Made by a program: the position numbers and the translations under genes. Source: Porphyrobacter sp. ULC335 (lineage in GTDB: Bacteria > Pseudomonadota > Alphaproteobacteria > Sphingomonadales > Sphingomonadaceae). Taken from it: DNA of 64,000 bases. The notes below the pieces were generated by a model, which worked only from the letters and a program-made list of their open reading frames with translations, was not told the DNA's origin and did no database searches. The stretch spans positions 496,001-560,000 of the forward strand of contig NZ_CP078091.1 in assembly GCF_025917005.1 (NCBI RefSeq), written 5' to 3'. Shown piece after piece: positions 37,039 through 45,751 of this stretch (the first letter of the stretch is position 1; each line of letters begins with the position of its first letter).

Positions 37039-37143
37039 GGCGCTGTGATCCTCTATCGGTACGCGGACGTCGGCGAAAGCCATGCCCCCGCGCGGGACCG
37101 CTTGTCTAGTGGGCGGGGACTGAACGCGCGGTGAAGGGAGTAA

Positions 37144-37668
37144 TCAGACCCGCTCGCTCAGCCGGATGGCGATACGGCACCCCAAACGGATCACACCCGC
37201 CAGCAGCGGATAGGCAGGCGCCCGCTCGGCACCATTCGCCATGGCCGCATCGAGATGCTCCAGCTCTTCGGCACGAAACGCCTCGATCATTTCGGCGAGC
37301 TCGGGGTCGGCTCCGGTCGCCTGGAGCCGCTCGAGCTGCTCGGTGTAATGCTTGTCGATTTCAGTCTCGACCGCTGCGGTGCAGGCCATTGCGGCTTCCG
37401 GGCCGAGCAGCGCTGTGCCAGCGCCCAGCGCATAGCCCGCCGCCGACCAGAAGGGATGGAGCGCCGTCGGACGCACGCCGCGCCTGGCGAGCAGGGCATC
37501 GAACTTGGCGCGGTGCTCGGCTTCCTGCGCCGCCATATGGCGGATCTCGGCCGAGTGCGGCCCGCGATCGCCCATCACGGCAAGCTGGCCTTCATAGATG
37601 CGGGTCGCGCCGAATTCGCCGGCCTGGTCGACCCGGATCATCCGGTGGAGTTCATCGCGTTGCATCAT
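37144..37668 (-). CDS. coq7: Demethoxyubiquinone hydroxylase (Coq7/CAT5 family)
   Basis: 174 residues; two adjacent ATGs at 37668 and 37665 share AAGGAG, the second with the better spacing. A di-iron carboxylate hydroxylase late in ubiquinone synthesis. Both EXXH halves are present: E38 followed by EAEHRAKFD near 59-67, and ETEIDKHY near 110 followed by EELEHLD near 143-149. Basic C-terminal end (AIRLSERV). Last gene of the minus-strand run from proA; the dsbB-like gene lies 19 bases upstream. Confidence 0.93.
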   Translation of the reverse strand: MMQRDELHRMIRVDQAGEFGATRIYEGQLAVMGDRGPHSAEIRHMAAQEAEHRAKFDALLARRGVRPTALHPFWSAAGYALGAGTALLGPEAAMACTAAVETEIDKHYTEQLERLQATGADPELAEMIEAFRAEELEHLDAAMANGAERAPAYPLLAGVIRLGCRIAIRLSERV

Positions 37669-37687
37669 CGGCTCCTTTGCCAACCCC

Positions 37688-38140
37688 TTACTTGCGATAC
37701 GCAGCCAGCGCCACAATGGCCGCACCCGCAAGGCTCGAAATCAGGAAATTGAAGCCCGCGAGCGAAATACCGAACAAAGTCCACGGCGCCACGTCGCAGC
37801 GGATCAGCGGCGCGGCGTTGAAATCGAGGACGTTCACGCCCGACGCCGGAGCGGTGCAGGCGGTGATCCCCTCCCACCAGTGATATTCGACCCCCGCATG
37901 GAATCCGCCGATCAGGCCAGAGGTGAGGATCGCCAACCCTGCCAGCGCGGTCCACACCTGCGGCGGCTTCAGCCAGTAAGCGGCAATGCCCAGCCCGAGC
38001 GCCGCGAAATGCGGGTAGCGTTGCCACCAGCACATTTCGCACGGGTACAGGCCGAAGCCGTATTGCGACACGTAAGCCCCGCCCAGCAAGACCGCCGGGA
38101 CCAGCACGGCGAGCGCGCGGGCCTTCCCCAGATTGTCCAT
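37688..38140 (-). CDS. dsbB: Disulfide bond formation protein B family (DsbB-like)
   Basis: 150 residues, four membrane helices. First redox pair C34-EM-C37 (LYPCEMCWWQRYP) and second pair C95 and C115 (GITACTAP, PLIRCDV). DsbB re-oxidises DsbA and passes electrons to quinones; GCYPCExCxxQRxP-type motifs also occur in DsbI. With coq7 next to it, a quinone link is natural. Ten bases separate it from ctpA upstream. Confidence 0.9.
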   Translation of the reverse strand: MDNLGKARALAVLVPAVLLGGAYVSQYGFGLYPCEMCWWQRYPHFAALGLGIAAYWLKPPQVWTALAGLAILTSGLIGGFHAGVEYHWWEGITACTAPASGVNVLDFNAAPLIRCDVAPWTLFGISLAGFNFLISSLAGAAIVALAAYRK

Positions 38141-38150
38141 TCGTCGGCCC

Positions 38151-39512
38151 TTACGGCTTGGCCGGACGCACAGCGGGACGCAGCGCCACGGTGCTCTTGG
38201 TGGTGCGGCGCAGGGTATCCATCGCGTAATTCAGCTGGAAGTCCTTGACCCCCTGCTCCTCAAGCTGGGCGGCGGTCAGCTGGAAGCGCGGATCGGCGAT
38301 CTTGTCCGCCTCCATCTCTTCGTCCTTGATGCCAAGCTCGTTGATCAGGTGCCCGCGCAGATCGCTCTCGCGGGTCTGGTACTTCTGGCGCAGCACGAAG
38401 TCAGGGTCCGAGATTTGCGGCACAGTGATGTCCGGCTTGATCCCGCCTTCCTGCACCGATTTGCCCGTGGGCGTGTAATAGCGCGCGGTCGTCAGTTTCA
38501 GCGCGGCGTCCTTGCCCAGCGGCAGCAACGACTGCACCGAACCCTTGCCGAAGCTGCGTTCGCCCATGATCAGCGCGCGGCGGTGGTCCTGCAATGCGCC
38601 CGCGACGATTTCCGAAGCCGAGGCCGAGCCTGCGTTGATCAGCACGATCATCGGCACGCCTTCGGCCATGTCGCCGCGATAGACCGTCTCGGCATCATAG
38701 AGCATCGTCTCGCCCCGCGCGCGCCCGCGCTGGCTGACAATCCGTCCATCGGTCAGGAACAGGTCGGAGAGCGCCACGGATTCATCGAGGCTGCCGCCCG
38801 GATTGTTGCGCAGGTCGAGCACCAGCCCGCTGACGCGCCCGCCGGGGGCCTTCTTCTTGATCTCCTGCCACGCGGCAAAGACATCCGCGCCGACATTGGC
38901 GGAGAATTCGTTGACGGTGATGACGCCGATATTGCCCGACGCCAGTTCGGAGGTGACCGGCTCCAGCTCGATCACGCCGCGCGTCACGTTCACCTCAAGC
39001 GGTTCGGTGCGGCCCGGACGGAAGATGGTGAGCTGGATCGAGGTGCCTTTCGGCCCGCGCATCTGCGCCACGGCGTCATCCAGCTTGGTGTCGACGATCA
39101 GCTTGCCATCAAGGTGCGTGATGAAATCGCCCGCCTTGATGCCGGCGACTTCGGCCGGGCTGCCGCGGAACGGCGAGACGACCTTGACCGCCCCATCCTC
39201 CATCACGACCGACAGGCCGAGGCCCGAATACTGCCCGTCGATCATGGTTTCGAGGCGCTGGAGATCGCTCCCGTCGAGATAGGCCGAGTGCGGGTCGAGC
39301 GCGGCCAGCATCCCGTCAATCGCGCCGCGGATCAGCACGTCATCCTCGACCGGTTCGACGTAACTCGCCTTCACCCGCTGGAACACCGCGAAGAGCTTGG
39401 CAAATTCAGGCCCGGCGCGGCCATCGACCTGCGCCATGGTGGCAGTGGTGGCGGGAATCAGCGCGACGGCGGTGACCAGCGCGGCGCTGCGCAGGAGAGC
39501 GGCGATTTTCAT
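38151..39512 (-). CDS. ctpA: Carboxyl-terminal processing protease CtpA (S41)
   Basis: 453 residues with a signal peptide (AALVTAVALIPATTATMAQ). PDZ domain about 95-175 (YSGLGLSVVM, GIKAGDFITHLDG), then the S41 domain: VLDLRNNPGGSLDESVALSD near 231-250, the catalytic serine within GSASASE at 295-301, and lysine K323 in SFGKGSVQ. A periplasmic protease that trims C-termini of envelope proteins and, in several bacteria, controls peptidoglycan hydrolases. It lies beside an EnvC-like amidase activator, which fits that role. Confidence 0.95.
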   Translation of the reverse strand: MKIAALLRSAALVTAVALIPATTATMAQVDGRAGPEFAKLFAVFQRVKASYVEPVEDDVLIRGAIDGMLAALDPHSAYLDGSDLQRLETMIDGQYSGLGLSVVMEDGAVKVVSPFRGSPAEVAGIKAGDFITHLDGKLIVDTKLDDAVAQMRGPKGTSIQLTIFRPGRTEPLEVNVTRGVIELEPVTSELASGNIGVITVNEFSANVGADVFAAWQEIKKKAPGGRVSGLVLDLRNNPGGSLDESVALSDLFLTDGRIVSQRGRARGETMLYDAETVYRGDMAEGVPMIVLINAGSASASEIVAGALQDHRRALIMGERSFGKGSVQSLLPLGKDAALKLTTARYYTPTGKSVQEGGIKPDITVPQISDPDFVLRQKYQTRESDLRGHLINELGIKDEEMEADKIADPRFQLTAAQLEEQGVKDFQLNYAMDTLRRTTKSTVALRPAVRPAKP

Positions 39513-39645
39513 GTGACGGGCAAGGCTCCTTTGTCACGCGAATGTATAGGTTTGCCGGGCTGAACGCCAGATGAGAGCGAAGGGCGTCCTGCAAACGTGC
39601 CTGCGCGGGACAAGGCCGCGTCGGCCTCGACCCCAACTCGTGAAT

Positions 39646-40872
39646 TTATCGTAGATATTGCAAGGGATTGACGGGCTTTCCGTCACGCCGCAATTCGATC
39701 GTCACCGGCTGCGCTGCGCCGCTCGCCCGCCCCACCGGGCTGCCACCGATCACACTATCGCCCACCGCGACGTCCACGCGTTCCAGCCCGGTGACGAGGC
39801 TGGTCCAGCCGCCCGCGTGTTCAATGATGACGATTCGCCCGAAGCCGCGATAGGCGCCGGCAAAGGCCACCCGCCCGCGTGCCGGGGCAACGACCTGCGC
39901 GCCTTGGGCCGGAGCGAGCGTCAACCCGGTCGATGCCAGCCCGCTTTCCCGCTTGGCACCGAACCCGGTCAACGTGCGGCCCTGTACCGGAAGCTGGAAA
40001 TCGGCGGGCGGCGGCGCGCTCGCGCTGGGGGCGGGCGCAGGCTCGGGCGGCAAGGCTGCGGCAAGATCGGCAGGGCGCAGCACCGGTCCGGGGAGCGCGG
40101 CAAGCTCGCTGCGCAGCGCGGCGACTTCGCCCAGCTTGTCGACCAGTCCATCAAGATCGCGCGCTTCCTCGGCCAGTGCCAGCGCGCGCTCGCCCTCGCG
40201 CAGAGCCGCGCCCCTGGCGGTGCGCGAGGCGATGCGCTGCTGCTGTTCGAGCGCGGCAAGCTGGCTGCGGCGCTGGCGCAAGGCACTCTCGCCGTCGCGC
40301 AGCTGGGTGAGCGCGCGTGCGGCCTGCGCTTCCAGTGCGCGGCCCCGATCAAGATCGCTGCGCAGCGCGGCGGTGCGCTTGCGGATTTGCGGCACAGCGC
40401 TCCCCAGTACGGCGCGGACATGGACCACGTCCTGCAATGACCCCGGCTGCAAGGCGGACAGCGCCAGCGGGCGGCGGGAGGCAGTCTGAAGTGCGGCAGC
40501 GAGGCGCGCGGTCGGCTCCTGCTTGGCGGCAAGACGCGCGGTCAGGGTGGCGCGCTGGCCCTTGGCGATGGTGAGCTTCGCGCGGGCGACTTCGATCTCG
40601 GCTTCCGCCTGCTGGATGCGCGCGGCGAGCGCGGCGGCTTCGCTGGCGGTGCGGGTTGCGGCCTCGGTCGCGGCTTCGGCCTCGGCAGTCAGGCGCGCGG
40701 CGCGGGTTTCGGCAAGGCGGCTTTCGCGGGTGGCGCGGGCGAGCGCGGCTTCGGCATCGTCCGCTTCGAGCAGCGTTGTCGCCGGGGCTGCCAGCGTTGC
40801 GGGCAAAGCGAAGGCCAGCGCCGCAACGGTGCCGGTCATGGTCAGCAATGCGAGAGCGATGTGCCGTGGCAT
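39646..40872 (-). CDS. EnvC-like murein hydrolase activator (degenerate LytM domain)
   Basis: 408 residues from ATG 40872. Signal peptide, then a long coiled coil (about 35-265, rich in Ala, Glu, Arg and Gln), a Pro/Ala linker (LPPEPAPAPSASAPPPADF), and a C-terminal LytM/M23 domain. The metal ligands are lost: the HxGxD position reads STGLTLAP and the HxH position reads PVTIELRR. Such inactive LytM proteins switch on cell-division amidases rather than cutting peptidoglycan. It sits between rlmH and ctpA, seven bases from rlmH. Confidence 0.9.
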   Translation of the reverse strand: MPRHIALALLTMTGTVAALAFALPATLAAPATTLLEADDAEAALARATRESRLAETRAARLTAEAEAATEAATRTASEAAALAARIQQAEAEIEVARAKLTIAKGQRATLTARLAAKQEPTARLAAALQTASRRPLALSALQPGSLQDVVHVRAVLGSAVPQIRKRTAALRSDLDRGRALEAQAARALTQLRDGESALRQRRSQLAALEQQQRIASRTARGAALREGERALALAEEARDLDGLVDKLGEVAALRSELAALPGPVLRPADLAAALPPEPAPAPSASAPPPADFQLPVQGRTLTGFGAKRESGLASTGLTLAPAQGAQVVAPARGRVAFAGAYRGFGRIVIIEHAGGWTSLVTGLERVDVAVGDSVIGGSPVGRASGAAQPVTIELRRDGKPVNPLQYLR

Positions 40873-40879
40873 GATGGCG

Positions 40880-41302
40880 TCATGCCCGATGATAGGGATG
40901 CCCTGCAAGGATCGTGGTGGCGCGGTAGAGCTGTTCCATCAACATCGCGCGGGCCATCATGTGCGGCCAGGTCGCCGGGCCAAAGGCGAGCAGCAGGTCG
41001 GCGCTCGCCCGCTCGGCATCGGAATGGCCATCCGCCGCGCCCAGCATGAAGCGCGTCTCGCGCACGCCCTCATCGCGCCAGCGCCCGAGCAGATGGGCAA
41101 AATCCTCCGAAGACATCGCCTTCCCGCGCTCGTCGAGCAGCACCGTGCGGCAGGGCGTCAACGGATCAGCCACCTTGCCAGCGCCGGTATCGGGCCATTC
41201 GGTGAACTTCACCGGCCAAGTCAGGCGCTTGGCATAGCGATCGACCAACTCGCCCTCGGGCGAGCGACCGATTTTGCCACGAGCGATGATGTGGAGAAGC
41301 AA
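40880..41302 (-). CDS. rlmH: 23S rRNA pseudouridine-1915 N3-methyltransferase
   Basis: 140 residues from a TTG start at 41302 (MLLHIIARGKIG), the only start that gives the family N-terminus. SPOUT-class methyltransferase: LLDERGKAMSSEDFAHLLGR near 76-95, FMLGAADGHSD near 103-113 and LLAFGPATWPHMMARAMLMEQ near 118-138, the knot region. Usually next to rsfS, as here, although a 139-base spacer with a structured repeat separates them. Confidence 0.95.
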   Translation of the reverse strand: MLLHIIARGKIGRSPEGELVDRYAKRLTWPVKFTEWPDTGAGKVADPLTPCRTVLLDERGKAMSSEDFAHLLGRWRDEGVRETRFMLGAADGHSDAERASADLLLAFGPATWPHMMARAMLMEQLYRATTILAGHPYHRA

Positions 41303-41326
41303 AACGCCACCCTATGCTGTGGGCGC

Positions 41327-41436
41327 TGATTCGGCCCGCAAAGCGGGCCGCGAGCGCACGGCGCGAGCCGCAGGCGCTCGAGCCCGAAGGGCTCGAAACA
41401 GCGCCGAGGACGAGGGCGCGGAGGCGCCCTCGTAAA
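41327..41436 (-). repeat. Structured intergenic repeat, family C, copy 2, in the rsfS-rlmH spacer
   Basis: A string of hairpins on the plus-strand reading: GGCCCGC-AAA-GCGGGCC (41334-41350), GAGCCC-GAA-GGGCTC, and GAGGGCGC-GGAG-GCGCCCTC at the right end. The blocks GCGAGCCGCAGG and GCGCCGAGGACG match the copy at 4784-4865. It lies inside a probable rsfS-rlmH transcript, so as RNA it would be a highly folded intercistronic segment. Confidence 0.65.
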
Positions 41437-41441
41437 GAAAA

Positions 41442-41879
41442 CTAATTACGCCCCAACATCGACGCTTCCGACCCCTCGAACGACCACATGCGTTCAAGGT
41501 TGTAGAAGGTGCGCACTTCGGGGCGGAACAGGTGGATGACCACGTCGCCCGCGTCGATCAGCACCCAGTCGGCAGCCGGAAGGCCTTCGATCCGCGCGTG
41601 GCCGAACCCGGCGTGCTTGATTTTCTCGGCCAGCTTCTGCGCCATCGACGCGACCTGACGGGTCGAACGACCGCTGGCGATCACCATGTGATCGGCAATC
41701 GAGCTCTTCCCTTCGAGCGGGATCGAGACAACTTCCTGCGCCTGATCATCGTCAAGCTGTGCGAGCACCAGCTGGTGCAGGGCTGCAGCGCCCATTTCAG
41801 GCTTGCCCAGCGACTGGGAAAGCTGGGCGGCGGCTTGCACCGCGCCCTGCGGCAGGGATGCGATCAAGGCTTCGGTCAT
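41442..41879 (-). CDS. rsfS: Ribosomal silencing factor RsfS
   Basis: 145 residues from ATG 41879. The RsfS/Iojap domain starts near 40 (VLAQLDDDQAQEVVSIPLEG), with SSIADHMVIASGRSTRQVASM and ADWVLIDAGDVVIHLFRPEVR and FYNLERMW all conserved. Binds ribosomal protein L14 and stops subunit joining in starved cells. The first 35 residues (SLPQGAVQAAAQLSQSLGKP) are a non-conserved extension. Between nadD and rlmH, the standard gene order. Confidence 0.95.
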   Translation of the reverse strand: MTEALIASLPQGAVQAAAQLSQSLGKPEMGAAALHQLVLAQLDDDQAQEVVSIPLEGKSSIADHMVIASGRSTRQVASMAQKLAEKIKHAGFGHARIEGLPAADWVLIDAGDVVIHLFRPEVRTFYNLERMWSFEGSEASMLGRN

Positions 41880-41969
41880 CGGCAATCACGTATCTCCAGA
41901 GTTCAGGGCGAAGGAAGCACACACCACGCAGGCCAGCCAAAGAACGAGCCGAAACGCCGGTACAGCGCC

Positions 41970-42653
41970 TCATGCGTCCTCCTCTGAGCGGACTTTGCGG
42001 AATGTCAGCCGATCACGCACCGGTGCCATTCGATGCGTCCGATCCGAACCTTGGCCGAGATAATTCGCGGCCCACCCGGCATTGGCACGGCGAATCGCCG
42101 TGGCCGAGCGGTAATCTGGATCGAAACGCAATAACACCAGGGCCGGTGCGCTCCATTGCCCCCGTTTCCGAATACTGGTGGCAGACACTCGATAGCGTCT
42201 GAACCAGGCCATGGCGGGGCTCGTCATAGCGGCACCATCATAGCCGGGGCGGGCGATTACCGCAATCGGCATTGTCCGCGCGATGCGTCGCCAGTCCTTC
42301 CAGCGGTGCAACTGGGCGAGATTATCGCTCCCCATCAGCCAGATGAAGCGCCGCTTGGGGTAGCGCCGGACGAGCTTGGCGAGAGTCTCCACGGTGTAGC
42401 GCGTGCCAAGCTGCTGCTCGATCGCGGTCGGCACGATCCGTGCGCGGCGGGCCTGTTTGCGGGCAGACAGCAGCCGCGCCTTGAGCGGGGCCATCCCCGT
42501 CTGCGGCTTCAGCGGATTGCCGGGTGAAACCAGCCACCAGGTCTCGTCCAACCCCAGCGCCGCTTGGGCGAACAGCGTGATTCGCTGGTGCCCGCCATGC
42601 GCGGGATTGAAGCTGCCGCCAAGGAGGCCGGTATAGGTGGAGCGTGACGCCAA
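41970..42653 (-). CDS. nadD: Nicotinate-nucleotide adenylyltransferase
   Basis: About 227 residues if started at TTG 42653, which gives ASRSTYTGLLGGSFNPAHGG; a GTG at 42695 overlapping proA is the alternative and neither has a strong ribosome binding site. Adenylylates nicotinate mononucleotide in NAD synthesis. GGSFNPAHGGHQRIT is the nucleotidyltransferase (H/T)xGH region, WWLVSPGNPLK and FIWLMGSDNLAQLHRWKDWR are diagnostic, and ISxxR near the end reads ATAIRRA. Follows proA closely. Confidence 0.92.
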   Translation of the reverse strand: MASRSTYTGLLGGSFNPAHGGHQRITLFAQAALGLDETWWLVSPGNPLKPQTGMAPLKARLLSARKQARRARIVPTAIEQQLGTRYTVETLAKLVRRYPKRRFIWLMGSDNLAQLHRWKDWRRIARTMPIAVIARPGYDGAAMTSPAMAWFRRYRVSATSIRKRGQWSAPALVLLRFDPDYRSATAIRRANAGWAANYLGQGSDRTHRMAPVRDRLTFRKVRSEEDA

Positions 42654-42658
42654 GGCGG

Positions 42659-43936
42659 TTACGGGCGGGTCTGGCCCGCGCCGCGGACCTGCCACTTGTA
42701 GGTCGTCAGCCCCTCCAGCGCGACAGGCCCGCGCGCGTGAAGCCGTCCGGTGGCAATCCCGATCTCCGCGCCAAGGCCGAATTCGCCCCCGTCTGCGAAT
42801 TGCGAGGAGGCATTGTGCATGACGATGGCACTGTCGACCTCGGTGAGGAAACGCTCTGCCACCACATCGTCCGACGTCACGATGGCATCGGTGTGCGCCG
42901 AGGAATGGCGGGCGATATGCGCCAGCGCGTCCTCCAGCCCGTCGACCACCGCGACCGAGAGGATCGCGTCGAGATATTCGGTGTCCCAGTCATTGGCGCT
43001 CGCAGGGATCACCCGCCGGTCGAGCGCCTGGGTGCGTCCATCACCGCGCACTTCGCAGCCCCCGTCAATCAGCGCGCTTACCAGCGCGGGGCCTTGCGGG
43101 AAGGCCGAATCGATCAGCAGTGTCTCCATCGCCCCGCAGATTCCGGTGCGGCGCAGCTTGGCGTTGAGCGCGATTCGCTCCGCCATCGCAGGGTCGGCCG
43201 CCGCATGGATGTACGTGTGGCAGATGCCGTCGAGGTGCGCGAGCACCGGCACCCGCGCATCAGCCTGCACGCGGGCGACGAGGCTCTTGCCCCCGCGCGG
43301 CACGATCATGTCGATCAGGCCGCTCGCGGTCAGCATCGCGCCGACGCAGGCACGGTCCTGCGAGGGGATGAGTTGCACGGCATCAGCCGGGACGCCGCCC
43401 GCCACCAGACCTTCGACGAGGGCAGCATGGATCGCGCGGTTGGAATGCACCGCCTCGCTCCCCCCGCGCAGCAGCGCCGCATTGCCCGCGCGCACGCACA
43501 GCGCGGCGGCATCGGCGGTGACGTTGGGGCGGCTTTCGTAGATGATCCCGATCGTGCCGATGGGAACGCGGATACGCTGGAATTTCAGCCCGTTGGGCTG
43601 CTCGGACCGGTCGATCACCTGCCCCACCGGATCGGGCAGGCTGGCGACCGCCGCCACCGCATCGGCAATGCTGGCGAGCCGTGCCTCGTCAAGCGCCAGC
43701 CGGTCGAGCATCGCTTTCGACAACCCGTTCGCCTCACCCGCTGCCAGATCGAGAGCATTGGCTTCCAGCACCGCTGGCGTCGCCGCCCGCAGCGCTTCGG
43801 CCGCGCGGTGGAGCGCGGCGGCGCGCGCGGCGCTCGGCATTGCGGCAAGCTGGCGCTGGGCGATTCGTGCGGCCTTGGCGAGGCCCGTCACCAGCGCTTC
43901 GGGATCGGCGGGAGAAAGAGGCGCGGTCTGGTTCAT
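42659..43936 (-). CDS. proA: Glutamate-5-semialdehyde dehydrogenase (gamma-glutamyl phosphate reductase)
   Basis: 425 residues from ATG 43936. Second step of proline synthesis. Aldehyde dehydrogenase superfamily: [20 protein letters not shown] near 130, [26 protein letters not shown], and the catalytic cysteine in [13 protein letters not shown] near 290. [16 protein letters not shown] and [20 protein letters not shown] close the protein. The partner proB is not in the window. First gene of the minus-strand run to coq7; the upstream spacer (43937-44177) is shared with the divergent M23 peptidase. Confidence 0.96.
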   Translation of the reverse strand: MNQTAPLSPADPEALVTGLAKAARIAQRQLAAMPSAARAAALHRAAEALRAATPAVLEANALDLAAGEANGLSKAMLDRLALDEARLASIADAVAAVASLPDPVGQVIDRSEQPNGLKFQRIRVPIGTIGIIYESRPNVTADAAALCVRAGNAALLRGGSEAVHSNRAIHAALVEGLVAGGVPADAVQLIPSQDRACVGAMLTASGLIDMIVPRGGKSLVARVQADARVPVLAHLDGICHTYIHAAADPAMAERIALNAKLRRTGICGAMETLLIDSAFPQGPALVSALIDGGCEVRGDGRTQALDRRVIPASANDWDTEYLDAILSVAVVDGLEDALAHIARHSSAHTDAIVTSDDVVAERFLTEVDSAIVMHNASSQFADGGEFGLGAEIGIATGRLHARGPVALEGLTTYKWQVRGAGQTRP

Positions 43937-43990
43937 GATGGCCCGTCTAGCATTCGCGCGGCCAAGTGTCAGGCCCGTCGACGCATTGGC

Positions 43991-44112
43991 GATTCGCTCG
44001 GGATGCGGAGGATTCGCAAGGCCTGTCACACCGGTATTGCATTAACCGCATCAAACCCGATCACTTCACCGTGAATCCACACCGATTCACCTGTGATGGC
44101 GACGTAGGATTC
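43991..44112. promoter_or_regulatory. Cluster of five GANTC (CcrM) sites between proA and the M23-bactofilin operon
   Basis: GATTC at 43991, GATTC at 44011, GAATC at 44073, GATTC at 44084 and GATTC at 44108. The third and fourth form an inverted repeat GTGAATC-6-GATTCAC (44071-44090). At this base composition about one site per 300 bases is expected. GANTC is the target of the alphaproteobacterial cell-cycle methyltransferase CcrM, and methylated sites in promoters are read by GcrA. Confidence 0.65.
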
Positions 44113-44177
44113 GACCATAGGTGGTCTGCCTGTTAGCGGCGCGCCGTGGGGCACACATAAAATAATCGGGGCCGCAA

Positions 44178-45353
44178 TTGTCAGACAGGAATACCACACA
44201 AACGTGGGGAGACCGGCTGCGGCAGTGGTTCCCTGATCGTGAGTTCTTCATGCGCGCCGATGGTCAGGTGCGCTTTATCAAGCTTTCGTCGAAGCTGCAG
44301 ATCCGCGTTGCCGCTGGTGTGGTCGCGGTCGCCTTCCTTTGGCTTGTCGCGCTCGCGGTCATGGCCTGGGGCCAGTATCGCGCCGAATCCGATCTTGCCT
44401 CCTTCGTTGAGGAAAAGGCACGGGTCGCCACCGCCAGCGAGCGTCTGAAGGCCTATGGCGGCAATCTCGACAAGGTGGTCGACGATCTTCAGGAACGTCA
44501 GGAATTCCTCGAAGAAATGGCGCGGATGCTGCCCGAGGACATGGTCAAGGAAGGCGCGGCCAGCGGCACCATCACCGATTCGACCGCAGAAGCCGGCGCG
44601 ACAGTGAAGAAGGTCAGCGCACTGATCCCCCAGGCCAAGGGTCTTGCCGAAATCGAAGCCCGCCAGCTCGCCTTTGCCGAGCGGCTCACGCGTTTCGCCG
44701 ATGCCCGCGCCCGCCGCGCCGAGGCCGCGATGCGCAAGCTGAACCTCGATCCCAAGGCCATGAGCCGCCAGACGCAAGCCGCCATGGGCGGTCCTTTCGA
44801 AGCGATCATGGGCGGGGGCGACGATATCGACCCGCGCTTTGAACGCCTCGGCCTCAGCCTCGCGCGTATGGCGGTGCTCGAACGCGCGATGGACGGCATT
44901 CCGCAGGTCGTGCCGGCCAGCGTGGAAAATATCACCTCGGGCTTCGGCTATCGCCGCGATCCCTTCAATGGTCACGGCGCAATGCATGCCGGGATCGACT
45001 TCAAGGGCGCCATCGGTTCACCGATCTTCGCCGCCGCCGATGGGCGGGTCAGCTTTGCCGGATGGAAATCGGGCTATGGCCAGACAATCGAGATCACGCA
45101 TGGTAACGGGATGTTGACCCGTTACGCCCACTTGTCGCGGATCGGCGTGAAGGTCGGCCAGCCGGTCGCCGCCGGAGCCACGATCGGCGGTCTCGGCAGC
45201 ACTGGTCGCTCTACGGGTCCGCACCTGCATTTCGAAGTCCGCATCAATGACCGCGCGGTCAATCCGCGCCCGTTTCTGGAGGCTGCCCCCGATGTTCTCA
45301 AGGAAGTCCGCCGAACCGGATCTGACCGCCCCGCCGCCCCCGCGGCCCGCTAA
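44178..45353 (+). CDS. M23 family peptidoglycan endopeptidase, membrane-anchored
   Basis: 391 residues from TTG 44178; the conserved WFPDREFFMRADGQVRFI block at the N-terminus supports this start over the ATG at 44250. One membrane segment near 46-64 (VVAVAFLWLVALAVMAWG), a coiled-coil stalk (ERLKAYGGNLDKVVDDLQER, EARQLAFAERLTRFADARAR), then an intact LytM domain: MHAGIDFKGAIGSP near 273, RYAHLSRIGVKVG, and GPHLHFEVRI near 349. A zinc DD-endopeptidase acting on the wall. It overlaps the bactofilin gene by 62 bases; TAAAAT at 44158-44163 may be its -10. Confidence 0.92.
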   Translation: MSDRNTTQTWGDRLRQWFPDREFFMRADGQVRFIKLSSKLQIRVAAGVVAVAFLWLVALAVMAWGQYRAESDLASFVEEKARVATASERLKAYGGNLDKVVDDLQERQEFLEEMARMLPEDMVKEGAASGTITDSTAEAGATVKKVSALIPQAKGLAEIEARQLAFAERLTRFADARARRAEAAMRKLNLDPKAMSRQTQAAMGGPFEAIMGGGDDIDPRFERLGLSLARMAVLERAMDGIPQVVPASVENITSGFGYRRDPFNGHGAMHAGIDFKGAIGSPIFAAADGRVSFAGWKSGYGQTIEITHGNGMLTRYAHLSRIGVKVGQPVAAGATIGGLGSTGRSTGPHLHFEVRINDRAVNPRPFLEAAPDVLKEVRRTGSDRPAAPAAR

Positions 45354-45735
45354 CAGGAGCAGTTTCATGGCCTCGGGTTCGACCTTTTCGGTGATCGGCG
45401 CGGATGTGGTGATCAAGGGCGATATCAGCGCCACCGCCGATCTGCACATCGACGGCACCATCGAAGGCGACATCAAGTGCGCCGCGCTGGTCCAAGGCGA
45501 GAAGAGCAGCATCCACGGCGCCGTGGTGGCTGAAAGCGCGCGGCTTTCGGGCAAGGTTTCCGGATCGATCACCGCCCGCGAACTCGTGATCCTCAAGAGC
45601 GCGCAGATCGATGGCGATGTGCATTATGATGCGCTGACGATCGAACAGGGCGCGCAGGTCGATGGCCGCTTTGCGCCGAATGCACGCCAGGCGGTCAAGG
45701 CTGTCCCGACCGCGCGTGTCGAGGCGGCGGAATAA
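45292..45735 (+). CDS. Bactofilin
   Basis: 147 residues from ATG 45292, with GGAGG upstream and 62 bases of overlap with the peptidase gene. This start gives an N-terminal MFSRKSAEP, like the MFSKQ-type membrane-targeting peptide of Caulobacter BacA; the later ATG at 45367 (AGGAG seven bases upstream) would lose it. The core beta-helix domain (about 32-118; GADVVIKGDISATADLHIDG, TIEGDIKCAALVQGEKSSIHG, KVSGSITARELVILKSAQIDG) polymerises without nucleotide. The basic C-terminal tail is short. The peptidase-bactofilin pair suggests localised wall remodelling. Confidence 0.95.
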   Translation: MFSRKSAEPDLTAPPPPRPANRSSFMASGSTFSVIGADVVIKGDISATADLHIDGTIEGDIKCAALVQGEKSSIHGAVVAESARLSGKVSGSITARELVILKSAQIDGDVHYDALTIEQGAQVDGRFAPNARQAVKAVPTARVEAAE

Positions 45736-45751
45736 GCCGCCCCAAACCGCA

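Noticed and set aside
39646-40872. Active M23 endopeptidase
   Set aside because: The HxxxD and HxH metal ligands are missing, so it is called an activator instead.
44041-44055. CtrA site (TTAA-N7-TTAA) upstream of the M23 gene
   Set aside because: Only the first half-site (TTAAC) is present; the second half does not match.
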